Shown one piece after another: positions 37,670-45,595 of a DNA stretch of 64,000 bases (its first letter is position 1; every line of letters starts with the position of its first letter). The notes under the pieces were generated by a model that did not search any database, was not told the origin of the DNA, and saw nothing but the letters and a program-made list of their open reading frames with translations. The translations under genes and the position numbers were made by a program. Source of the stretch: Candidatus Eiseniibacteriota bacterium (GTDB taxonomy: Bacteria > Orphanbacterota > Orphanbacteria > Orphanbacterales > Orphanbacteraceae); assembly GCA_024276995.1 (NCBI GenBank), contig JAJRWB010000078.1, positions 1 through 64,000 on the forward strand. The letters are read 5' to 3'.

Positions 37670-38764
37670 ATGCGAGTCCTTTTCCTTTCCCACAATCGTT
37701 CCGATTCGAATGACGCGTACAACTATCGTCTTCGTACGCTCCGGCGCCTCCTGTCCGCGGACCCGGAGATCGATGCGCGGATCGCCTACCTCGGCGACGG
37801 ACGGCTCGGCGCTCCGACGCTCCTCCACCCGCTGAAAATCAGGTCGGTCGAGGGGATCGGCGAAGCGGACGTGATCCACGCGGGGAGCGCCGCGGTCGCT
37901 TTCAGTTGTTCTTTCCTCCCGCGCCGAACCTCGCGTCGGCTGATCTTCGACATGCACGGCGACACGGTGGCCGAACAAGATCTGGCGGCCGTCGGCGGGG
38001 GGCTCGCGGGGGGGATGCGCGTCCCGGTCGAGCGATGGAAGGAGAGGAGGGGACTCCGGTTCGCCGATCGGCTGATCGTCGTTTCCGCGCCGCTGAGGAA
38101 CCATGCCGTCGCTCTCGGCTATCCGCCCGAAAGGATCGAAATCGTTCGCAACGGTGTCGATCTCGATCTCTTTTCCCCCGGAAGGGAAGATCCCGTCGCC
38201 GGTCCGCCGCTCGTGGTGTACGCGGGCCGGTTCGACCGCTGGCAGGGCGTCGATCTGCTGATCGGTCTCGCGTCGCTGGCAGGGGAACGGTTTCACCTGC
38301 GGGTGATCGGCTTGACGACGGAGGACCGCGAAGTCCGAAGCCGGTTGAGTCCTTTCGAGAAGAGTGGGGTGGAACTGGTGGACCGGCTCCCTCAGGAGAG
38401 ACTTCTCCCTCTCCTGCGTGAGGCGGATGCCTTTCTCATACCGAGGGAGAGCCACGCCGCCACGGAGGTGGCGATGCCGACGAAGTTCGCCGAGTACCTC
38501 GCCTTGGGGAAACCGGTGATCATCACCCGCGTCGGGGAGCCGGCGTCGCTTGTGGAAAAGGAGCGGTGCGGCATCGTCACCGATGCGGACGCCGGCTCGG
38601 TGGCGGAGGGGATCGCCGCGCTCGGGCGGGCGTCTCCGGATGAGCGAAGAGCGATGGGTGAGCGGGCGAGGCGCCTCGCCGAGGAACAGTTCGACTGGGA
38701 GAAGATCGGCCAGAAGTACGCCCGGTTCCTGAAGGAGCCGTCAGGCGGGAGGAGCGAACCGTGA
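37670..38764 (+). CDS. GT4-family glycosyltransferase
   Basis: 364 residues, cytoplasmic. The N-terminal Rossmann half begins RVLFLSHNRSDSNDAYNYRLR. The C-terminal half carries the GT4 landmarks VYAGRFDRWQGVDLLI and, near the end, EVAMPTKFAEYLALGKPVI with the acidic residue region preceding it. It transfers a sugar from a nucleotide donor, probably to a glycan or glycolipid. The stop overlaps the start of a site-2 protease gene by four bases, so both are on one transcript. The acceptor is unknown. Confidence 0.87.
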   Translation: MRVLFLSHNRSDSNDAYNYRLRTLRRLLSADPEIDARIAYLGDGRLGAPTLLHPLKIRSVEGIGEADVIHAGSAAVAFSCSFLPRRTSRRLIFDMHGDTVAEQDLAAVGGGLAGGMRVPVERWKERRGLRFADRLIVVSAPLRNHAVALGYPPERIEIVRNGVDLDLFSPGREDPVAGPPLVVYAGRFDRWQGVDLLIGLASLAGERFHLRVIGLTTEDREVRSRLSPFEKSGVELVDRLPQERLLPLLREADAFLIPRESHAATEVAMPTKFAEYLALGKPVIITRVGEPASLVEKERCGIVTDADAGSVAEGIAALGRASPDERRAMGERARRLAEEQFDWEKIGQKYARFLKEPSGGRSEP

Positions 38765-39648
38765 GCGACTCGCCGTTCGAACGCCGGCAAGCGTCGGAGC
38801 CGGAAGTGATGGTCTACGACCCGCGCAGCGGCACGTACCGCGTGGCCCCCCGGCGGCGCGGCATCGGGCGGATCCACCTGATCCTCTTTCTTCTCACCAT
38901 CGGCTCGACCATGCTCGTCGGGGGCGTCGCCTACTCCCTGTCGATCGTCGCGATCCTCCTGACCCATGAAATGGGTCACTACCTGATGGCGCGGCGCTAC
39001 GGCATCCCGGCGACACTTCCCTACTTCATTCCTTTTCCCCTCAATTTCTTCGGAACCATGGGCGCCGTGATCCGAATGGACGGGCGGCGCGCCACGAGGA
39101 AACAGTTTTTCGATATCGGTGTGGCGGGACCGCTCGCGGGCGCGGCGGTGGCGATCCCCGTCGCTCTCGTGGGGATTCACATGTCCGACGTGGTCGCCGA
39201 GAGATTGGTGGAGCCGGGAGCGATCACCCTGGGTGATTCGATACTCTTCCGGTTTCTCACGTTTCTCGCCAAGGGAAGGCTTGCGCCGGAAACGACCGTG
39301 ATGCTCCACCCGGTGGGACTCGCCGGCTGGGTGGGACTCTTCGTGACGGCTCTCAACCTGCTCCCCGTCGGGCAACTCGACGGAGGCCATATTCTCTACG
39401 GACTCTTCGGAAAGGGGGCGGCGCGGATTTCGCTCTTCGTATTCGGCGGTTTCGCCCTCTTCGCCCTTCTCCAATCGCCCGTGTGGCTCCTTCTCGTTCT
39501 ACTCCTTCTCTATTTCGGATACCGGCACCCGCCGGCGCTCGAGGAGGACGTCGGTCTCGACCGCGTGAGAACATGGGTCGGAGCGCTGACGCTCCTCCTT
39601 TTCGTGCTCGCCTTCTCACCCGTCCCGATCAGCACGTCGATGCCGTGA
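38761..39648 (+). CDS. Site-2 protease family (M50) membrane metallopeptidase
   Basis: 295 residues, GTG start overlapping the previous stop. Helices begin at about residue 42. The zinc motif HEMGH (first His residue 69) lies in ILLTHEMGHYLMARRYG, and the second site is LPVGQLDGGH (Asp207). This is the minimal M50 core without PDZ domains, resembling plant EGY-type and bacterial membrane peptidases that cut within the bilayer. The N-terminal ~40 residues are soluble. The substrate is not evident; the co-transcribed GT4 gene gives no clue. Confidence 0.88.
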   Translation: MSDSPFERRQASEPEVMVYDPRSGTYRVAPRRRGIGRIHLILFLLTIGSTMLVGGVAYSLSIVAILLTHEMGHYLMARRYGIPATLPYFIPFPLNFFGTMGAVIRMDGRRATRKQFFDIGVAGPLAGAAVAIPVALVGIHMSDVVAERLVEPGAITLGDSILFRFLTFLAKGRLAPETTVMLHPVGLAGWVGLFVTALNLLPVGQLDGGHILYGLFGKGAARISLFVFGGFALFALLQSPVWLLLVLLLLYFGYRHPPALEEDVGLDRVRTWVGALTLLLFVLAFSPVPISTSMP

Positions 39649-39682
39649 CCGTCTCCACGCCGGGCGCTTCGGCACGCAGACA

Positions 39683-40564
39683 CTAAGGCGTCCAGCCGAT
39701 AAGGCCGCACCCTTCGGCATCCGCGCACGGAGATCCGGCGGCGAGACCGAATGTCTCCTTGTCGGCGAAGAGAGGATCGACGATTTTCATCGAACCGTCG
39801 TGCACCGGCTTCATGTTCTCTCCCACGCCATACGCGTCGCCCCCGTTGTTCCAGAAGACGTTGCAGCCGAACTCGGGCTCGCCCTTGGGTGTCTTCACGA
39901 GCACGGCGGACATCTCGGCATGGTCGGCGAAGATGTTCCCGGTCAATTTCGGAGATGAGGAGTGGAGGCCCACGGCGGCACCCCCGAGCTTCGCGCTATT
40001 ATTGATGAACGTGTTGTTCCGGATGATCGGCTCGCCCAGCTGGGAGTAGATCGCCCCCCCCCACGTATCGGTTCGGTTCCCGATAAAGAGATTGTTCTCT
40101 ACAAGCGAGTTGCATCTCGGCGGAAGATAGAGCGCGCCGCCCACGGCGGAGAAGTTGTTCCGGAAGATATTGTGTCTCAGCACGGGACTCGAGTCGTTGT
40201 CGAGCTTGATCGCCCCTCCGTAGAGCTTGTTCTTCCCGTTCTCCAACGTGAAGCCCTCCACCACCGATTCTCCCCCGAGGGAGGGGAAATAGAAGATGAA
40301 TGTCAGTCCGTCGCCGTCGAGGATCGTCTTTTCGGGACCTTCGGCGCTCAGGATAACGAGCTTCTTGGTGACCTTGATCCCGAGGTCTCGGTACGTACCG
40401 GGGTAGACGAGAATCGTATCGCCCGACTCCGCCTGCGAGACGGCCCAGCGGATCTTGTCCCCCTTGGTAACGCCGTTCTCCCCCACTTTCCATGGGGCGG
40501 CGGCGGCGTTCCCCGCGAACAGGACGGCAACGGCAATGGCCACGATGGCCTCAATTCGCTTCAT
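39683..40564 (-). CDS. Exported right-handed parallel beta-helix protein
   Basis: 293 residues. Signal peptide at residues 1-23 (MKRIEAIVAIAVAVLFAGNAAA). After a DUF1565-like start (GDTILVYPGTYRDLGIKVTKKLVILS) come repeated beta-helix coils such as GGAIKLDNDSSPVLRHNIFRNN, GGALYLPPRCNSLVENNLF and GGAIYSQLGEPIIRNNTF. No catalytic residues are recognised; polysaccharide binding or cleavage is possible for the fold. SD GAGGAG before ATG 40564. It is divergent from the broken peptidase gene; a TATAAT on the minus strand (40727-40722) may be its -10. It lacks a FlgD-like tail. Confidence 0.8.
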   Translation of the reverse strand: MKRIEAIVAIAVAVLFAGNAAAAPWKVGENGVTKGDKIRWAVSQAESGDTILVYPGTYRDLGIKVTKKLVILSAEGPEKTILDGDGLTFIFYFPSLGGESVVEGFTLENGKNKLYGGAIKLDNDSSPVLRHNIFRNNFSAVGGALYLPPRCNSLVENNLFIGNRTDTWGGAIYSQLGEPIIRNNTFINNSAKLGGAAVGLHSSSPKLTGNIFADHAEMSAVLVKTPKGEPEFGCNVFWNNGGDAYGVGENMKPVHDGSMKIVDPLFADKETFGLAAGSPCADAEGCGLIGWTP

Positions 40565-40809
40565 TCGCAATTCTCCTCGTTCAGTCGTCGGCCGGGCCGG
40601 ACGGGTCATCCTCTCGCCAAACGCGACAGGAAATGTGCAGTGCGCACCACTTTCCCCGCGCCGGAGGGCCGGGGTGGAAGCAGCGAATCCATCAAGCTCA
40701 TAACTTACACCATATCATCGCATTATAACAAGCGCAAAGATTGAACGATCCCCTCTCTATGGCACCCCGGTTGCACCGCACAGGGTCCGACGGAAGGAGA
40801 GGAACCGGT

Positions 40810-42696
40810 TTGACATCAGGGTCACGACAACTCTTCCTGGGCGGGGCGGTCGCACTGTCGATCTGGATCTCTCCAACGAGCCCGCTGGGCTCGCCTCTCC
40901 TTCTATCGCGGCTGACGGTCGCGGCCGCCCCCACCCAGGCGGAGGAAGTCGTCGGAGAACTGGGAGGCAGAGTTCTCCACAGGTTCCCTCCCGATGCGTT
41001 GATCGTCGATCCGGGACCGGGCGGCGAAGGGGCCTTGGCGGAACGGCTCGGTTCCGCTTGGTCGATCGATTCCCGGGAGATCGAATCTCCCCGCGGGCCG
41101 TCCGGCTTCGCCTTCAACCGCCTCCTCCGGCCGGACACGCTTCCCCCGGTCGGAGACGATCGGCGCTCGGCGCGTGAGAAGCACACCGGCAGGCCGCTCA
41201 CGGGGGACAGCTTTATGCCCCCGAAGAGCGCCGCCGGGGCGCCCCGGGGGAAGAGCGCCTCGTACGGCCCATACGGCGCCGGCTTCTGGGACGGCAGCGA
41301 GTATTTCATCGGCACCGTCGGCGTGGCGGTGGTGCTCGTCGAGTCGAACGGCGCCATCGATTCGTCCACGGAGGACTGGACGCCGACGGAGGAGGCGCAC
41401 GTCGCCTCCGAGGTGGTCAAGGCGATGGACTGGTGGATCTCCCAAAGCTCGCTTCCCCCTCTTTCGTTTACCTATGAATACCACTACGGCGTTCCCGTGT
41501 CATACGAACCGATCACGCGGCCCCAATCGCAGGAGTCGCTCTGGATCGGCGAGGCGCTCTCCGCGCTCGGCTACGGCGGCGGCGATCGCTTCACGGAAAG
41601 TCAGAATTTCGTGAACGACGTCAAGGCTCGTCTCGGCACCGACTGGGCGTTCATCATCTATGTCGTCGATTAGTCGAACGATCCCGACGGGATGTTCTCG
41701 TCGGGTCACTTCGCGTACGCCTATCTCGGCGGTCCCTTCGAGGTGCTCACCTTGGACAACGACGGATGGGGGCAGCAGAATTTCGCCGCCGTCTGCGCCC
41801 ACGAAACGGGGCACATCTTCTACGCCATGGACGAGTACTACAGCGCCGGATCGCCGTGCACGAGCGCGAGCGGCTACCTTCGATACGAAAACCAGAACAG
41901 CCAGTACGGCACCTGTCTCGAAGACGTTCCGTTCTGCATCATGCGCAGCGTTCCTCTCGAATACGCGGTACTGTGCACCTCCACGAAGGGGCAGATCGCC
42001 TGGGTGGACGCGGACGGTGATTCGGTGGCCGACGTGCTCGACACGAGTCCGGCGGTGCAGATCATCTCGGTGGGGAAGAACGGGAGTTCCACCGTCCAGG
42101 GGATCGCCACGGTGACGCCGATCACGAATCTCAACCCGATGGGGTACGGCAACGAGATCTCCGTCAACACGATCGGCGCGGTGCAATATCAGCTCGACGC
42201 CGCCGGCTGGGCCGCCGCCCAACCGGCGGACGGCGCGTTCGACGGTGGGAGCGAGAACTTCATCTTCCAGCCGGCGGTGGCCGATTCCGGCACGTACCAC
42301 CTGCAGGTGCGCGCCGTGAACTCGTGGGGGACCTACTCCGCCGCTCTCTTCGAAGCGGATATCGAGGTCGTCGGCGCCACAGGGATCATCGTGAGCGGCG
42401 AACAGAACGTTCCCGGCGCCGTGCGCCTCCTCGGAAACCGTCCGAACCCGTTCAATCCGAGTACCGAGATCGCCCTTTATCTCACAGAGGGCGCCGGCGT
42501 GCGCGCCGTGATCTACGACGCCCGAGGCGCGCTGGTGCGCCGCCTTTTCGACGATCTCCTCCCGATGGGCGACGCCACGATCCCCTGGGACGGCGCCGAT
42601 GACGCCGGCCGGCCTGTGGCGAGCGGCCGGTATTTCTACAGGGTGGAGGCGAACGGATCGCCCGCCGTCACGGGCGCCATGCTCCTCCTTCGTTGA
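40810..42696 (+). pseudogene. Secreted zinc peptidase with FlgD/Ig-like tail, interrupted by an in-frame amber codon
   Basis: A 628-residue reading frame starting at TTG 40810 after AAGGAGAGGAA, interrupted by TAG at codon 288 (41671-41673). The frame continues unchanged beyond it. The catalytic motif HETGHIFYAMDEYY (His about codon 331), a gluzincin-like HExxH with later acidic residues, lies after the stop. An Ig-like region and the FlgD-like module beginning NPFNPSTEIAL follow, ending MLLLR. The N-terminal part has a hydrophobic export signal. Without readthrough the product would lack its active site. A single-base change from a serine codon (TCG) or a sequencing error explains it. It could also be restored by a suppressor tRNA. 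Confidence 0.8.
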
Positions 42697-42719
42697 ACGA
42701 TCCGGCCGGGACAATTCGA

Positions 42720-42747
42720 TTGACACTCCCCGCGCGCCGATGATAGC
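42720..42747 (+). promoter_or_regulatory. Promoter of the lipoprotein gene
   Basis: TTGACA (42720-42725), a 16-base spacer and GATAGC (42742-42747), about 45 bases before the start codon. The -35 is perfect and the -10 moderate. Confidence 0.55.
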
Positions 42748-42791
42748 CTCGCACACCGGAATCGATCCTCTTTCCCGCGTCTGGTGGAGCT

Positions 42792-43598
42792 ATGCAAAGG
42801 ACTTTTTTCGCAATCGTTTTCGGCCTTCTTCTCCTCGTTTCCTGCAATCCGTTCGAGCAGGAAGACAAATACGTGGACGCCACCGTGAGCGAGGCGATTT
42901 CCGGTTCGGTGAAGAGCGATACCCACACCTACCGCCTCACCGACCCCGAAATCGTTGCGGTGGAAAAAGACTACGCACTGCTCAGGGAAGGGAACCAGTT
43001 CCAGATCGTCACATGCGACGGATTCGAGGATTCCCTTGCGGCCATCGGCGATGGGCCGCCTGTTCTCCTCGTGAAGAACTGGGCGAATCCCTACCCTCAT
43101 TTCCGTCTTCGTGCTTTCGAAGTAAACGGTAATCCCCGCCCGGTGAGTTTCGTCCTCGCCGAATCGGAGCTTCCGCTTCTGATGAACCGGAGCGTCTATG
43201 ACCTCTCCTTCTACAAGCCGGTGGACCTGCGCTCCTGGAAGGAGGATCCCCCCGCCGCGGATATGGTCGACCAGCAGATCCTGATCCGGGGTCACGTGGA
43301 ACATCGACCGGCACAGGCCGATTCCGCCGCCGCGGAGAGTCCCGCGGACACGTTGGAGGAAGCGGGTGCGGACACCTATTTAATCTTCGCCGACAGTGTA
43401 AGGGTCGAACTCGCGCCGATCGCCGAGAACGGCGTGAAACTCCTTCTCGACGGAATCGCCGAAGCCGGCGCGACGGCGAAGTTCGGCGGGTTCATGACGG
43501 AAGTGAACCGTTCGGCCGTTCGCGTCTCCACCGGTTCGTACGGCACCTTCCAGCTTTCCAACTTCGATTTCGGCGGGAAGATCTGCATCCTGCGCTGA
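42792..43598 (+). CDS. Lipoprotein of unknown function
   Basis: 268 residues with a lipoprotein signal: a hydrophobic core FFAIVFGLLLL and lipobox LVSC (Cys18). The mature part is acidic. It holds two beta-rich regions, one around VVAVEKDYALLREGNQFQI-like sequence and the other OB-like near the C-terminus (YLIFADSVRVELAP, GVKLLLDGIAEAGATAKFGGF), separated by an Ala/Glu/Asp-rich linker. I recognise no family. Likely anchored in the outer or inner membrane facing the periplasm. It is convergent with the PorV-like gene, with six bases between the stops. Confidence 0.75.
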   Translation: MQRTFFAIVFGLLLLVSCNPFEQEDKYVDATVSEAISGSVKSDTHTYRLTDPEIVAVEKDYALLREGNQFQIVTCDGFEDSLAAIGDGPPVLLVKNWANPYPHFRLRAFEVNGNPRPVSFVLAESELPLLMNRSVYDLSFYKPVDLRSWKEDPPAADMVDQQILIRGHVEHRPAQADSAAAESPADTLEEAGADTYLIFADSVRVELAPIAENGVKLLLDGIAEAGATAKFGGFMTEVNRSAVRVSTGSYGTFQLSNFDFGGKICILR

Positions 43599-43604
43599 CG
43601 CGGC

Positions 43605-44639
43605 TTAGAAGTATTCCGGGTCGAGGTAGATTCGGATGCCGACGTGATCGGCCGTGTCGAAGGAAGCGGGCGAGCGCGAGTACTCGAACACTCCGCCCAC
43701 GGCGCGATAGATCCGGTGACCCACGTCGAAGCCGAAGGTGCCCCCCGAGCGCGGCTCGCCGGTGATATCCTCGTCGTAGAGGTAGCCCCCCCGGACTGCG
43801 ACGACGCCGCTGATCCGGATCTCGCCGCCCACGCCGGCGCCGAGACGCTGAAGCCAGTTCCGAACCTCCACCTGGTCATCCTCTACCCACACCTCCCGGT
43901 TGCGCAGAAGGGAGTAGACATCGGCGGCGAGAGTGAAACCGGTCAGGCGGTCGCTGTCGTGGTTCAGTGAAACACCGAGTCTGGCGTAGAGGGGAAGGCG
44001 CGCCACGGTGCTTCCCATGTCGAACGTCGCGCCGGCGTTCGCCAGCGACGCACCCGTGCGCAGCTCGATCGGGTAGTCGTCGTCGAGAATGAAAGGAAAG
44101 CGCGCGAGCACCCCGGCGGTGAACGCCACCGTGCGGTCGCTCTGGAAAACCTCCTCGCCGGAAGTCTGTTCGAATCCGATCAGCGTCGCTCCCGCGCCGA
44201 ACCGTTCGCCGAACCGGCGGGCATACGAAAGGAGGAGCGATTTCTCGAGAATGTCCGCCACGCCGATCGAACCTTCGCTCGTGCGGAATCCGATGTTGTT
44301 CTTGTCCCTGGCGATGAGCGCCGCGCCGATGCCGTTCCTTCGGCCGAGACTCTTCGACACGGTGAACACGCGGTCGCGCAGGTCGTCTTGGCCGTCGCGC
44401 ACTTCGTCGGCGGGAGAGAGGTAGACGGTCCACCCCTTCTGGAAGGCGAGCCCCCCCGGGTTGATCCAGAGGTTCGTCGGGTCGGCGGGAAGCGAGACGA
44501 CGGCATTCCCCATCCCCTCGCCGGCGGCGCTGTACGAAAGGAAAGGGTGGAGTCCGAGATCGTCGAACGTCGCTCCGGCGGCGAAGGGCGCGATGAGAAG
44601 CGCGCCGATCAGTGGAGCGAGGAAGAAACGTGGTTTCAT
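43605..44639 (-). CDS. PorV/UPF0164-like outer-membrane beta-barrel
   Basis: 344 residues with a signal peptide (to about residue 22). The mature start reads LHPFLSYSAAGEGMGNAVVSLPADPTNLWINPGGLAF when pieces are joined, which matches the PorV/UPF0164 pattern of a small-residue MGxAxxxxxxD segment then N-P-G/A-G/K-L. Barrel strands follow, ending in EYF. PorV is an outer-membrane component that shuttles cargo in type IX secretion; the five FlgD-tailed exported proteins nearby make a cargo link attractive, but not shown. A promoter sits only six bases before the ATG and there is no SD, so the mRNA may be leaderless. Confidence 0.8.
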   Translation of the reverse strand: MKPRFFLAPLIGALLIAPFAAGATFDDLGLHPFLSYSAAGEGMGNAVVSLPADPTNLWINPGGLAFQKGWTVYLSPADEVRDGQDDLRDRVFTVSKSLGRRNGIGAALIARDKNNIGFRTSEGSIGVADILEKSLLLSYARRFGERFGAGATLIGFEQTSGEEVFQSDRTVAFTAGVLARFPFILDDDYPIELRTGASLANAGATFDMGSTVARLPLYARLGVSLNHDSDRLTGFTLAADVYSLLRNREVWVEDDQVEVRNWLQRLGAGVGGEIRISGVVAVRGGYLYDEDITGEPRSGGTFGFDVGHRIYRAVGGVFEYSRSPASFDTADHVGIRIYLDPEYF

Positions 44640-44645
44640 GGGGCG

Positions 44646-44674
44646 ACCATAACCATGGCGAAGGGGGGTGTCAA
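44646..44674 (-). promoter_or_regulatory. Promoter for a leaderless PorV-like transcript
   Basis: On the minus strand TTGACA (44674-44669), a 17-base spacer and TATGGT (44651-44646), then six bases (CGCCCC) before ATG. Transcription would start at or next to the A of the start codon. Confidence 0.7.
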
Positions 44675-44691
44675 CCGGATGGGCGTTCTTA

Positions 44692-44700
44692 TGGTAAAGT
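44692..44700 (+). promoter_or_regulatory. Extended -10 promoter of the DapF-like/RecG operon
   Basis: TGG-TAAAGT with the box at 44695-44700, about 30 bases before the GTG start. No good -35 is present. It lies divergent to the PorV-like promoter. Confidence 0.45.
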
Positions 44701-44728
44701 GGTTTCGTTCCGTCCCGAAAGGAATCGC

Positions 44729-45595
44729 GTGGTTACGGTGAGCACGGTTCGATTCAGAAAATGGCACGCCCTTCGCAACGACTTCATCCTTTTCCTTCCC
44801 GGGGAAGTGAGCGATGAAGCCGGCGCGGCGGATATCGCGCGGCGCGTGTGCGATCGCCGCGAGGGGGTGGGCGCCGACGGATCGATCATCCTCTCCCATG
44901 CCGGCGCCGGCCGCGTCCGCGCCCGGATCTTCAACGCCGACGGGAGCGAGGCGGAAGTTTCGGGGAACGGCTTTCGCTGCGCCGCCGCCGCGCTCGCCCG
45001 GGAGGCGGGCGGCGCAAACGTGCCCGTGGTTCTCATCGGCGCGGCGGGAAGGTCGGTTCACGAGATCCTCGGTGAGGAAGGGGGGGGATTCAAGATCACG
45101 TCCCGCTTTCCCGGTCCGAAGTTCGACCCGGCCGACCTTCCGGCGGACGTGGGGCGACACGATTCGATGCGTTTCCCGGTGTCGGTCACGGGGAAGACGA
45201 TTCATGTATCGTGTGTGTCGGTGGGGAACCCGCACGCCGTCGTGCTCGACGGGTGGGACCGGTCGTCGTGGGAGGCGATCGGCCGCGACGTGGAATGTTG
45301 CGAGGCTTTCCCGAAGAGGGTGAATGTGGAGTTCGTGAAGATCCTCTCCCACGAGCGGATCGAAGTGTACGTCTGGGAAAGGGGGGTGGGCCGCACCGAG
45401 TCGTCGGGCACCGGCGCCGTCGCATCGTTCTGCGTGGCACGAAGGAAAGAGCTGGTGGGAGATCGCGTCCGCGTGATTCTCGAGGGGGGGGAACTGTTCG
45501 TGGAGGAAAGCGGCGACGGTATCGCCGTCACGGGGACGTGCGCCGAAGTGTGTCGCGGAACGATCGATATTTCCGGGCCGGAGAGATCTCCATGA
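44729..45595 (+). CDS. Diaminopimelate-epimerase-fold protein with both catalytic Cys replaced by Ser
   Basis: 288 residues, GTG start six bases after AAGGA. Two DapF domains are recognisable: KWHALRNDFILF at the start (DapF: K-x-x-G-x-x-N-D-F), EVSGNGFRCAAAAL around residue 78, VGNPHAVVL, and ESSGTGAVASF around residue 226. In DapF, MCGNGxRC and ACGTGA supply the two thiols that move the alpha-proton. Here both positions are Ser (78 and 226). The true DapF reaction, LL- to meso-diaminopimelate, is therefore uncertain. The protein may be a different isomerase or racemase, or act with Ser. It heads a unit with an FG-GAP protein and RecG. Confidence 0.82.
   Translation: MVTVSTVRFRKWHALRNDFILFLPGEVSDEAGAADIARRVCDRREGVGADGSIILSHAGAGRVRARIFNADGSEAEVSGNGFRCAAAALAREAGGANVPVVLIGAAGRSVHEILGEEGGGFKITSRFPGPKFDPADLPADVGRHDSMRFPVSVTGKTIHVSCVSVGNPHAVVLDGWDRSSWEAIGRDVECCEAFPKRVNVEFVKILSHERIEVYVWERGVGRTESSGTGAVASFCVARRKELVGDRVRVILEGGELFVEESGDGIAVTGTCAEVCRGTIDISGPERSP

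Noticed and set aside
40811-40816. TTGACA as a -35 box
   Set aside because: It overlaps the TTG start codon chosen for the broken peptidase gene, which follows a good SD; no -10 fits downstream.
41671-41673. TAG as a pyrrolysine codon
   Set aside because: Pyrrolysine is known mainly in methylamine methyltransferases and needs pylT and pylS; the residue is not at the active site, and a one-base change from TCG is simpler. No supporting element was seen.
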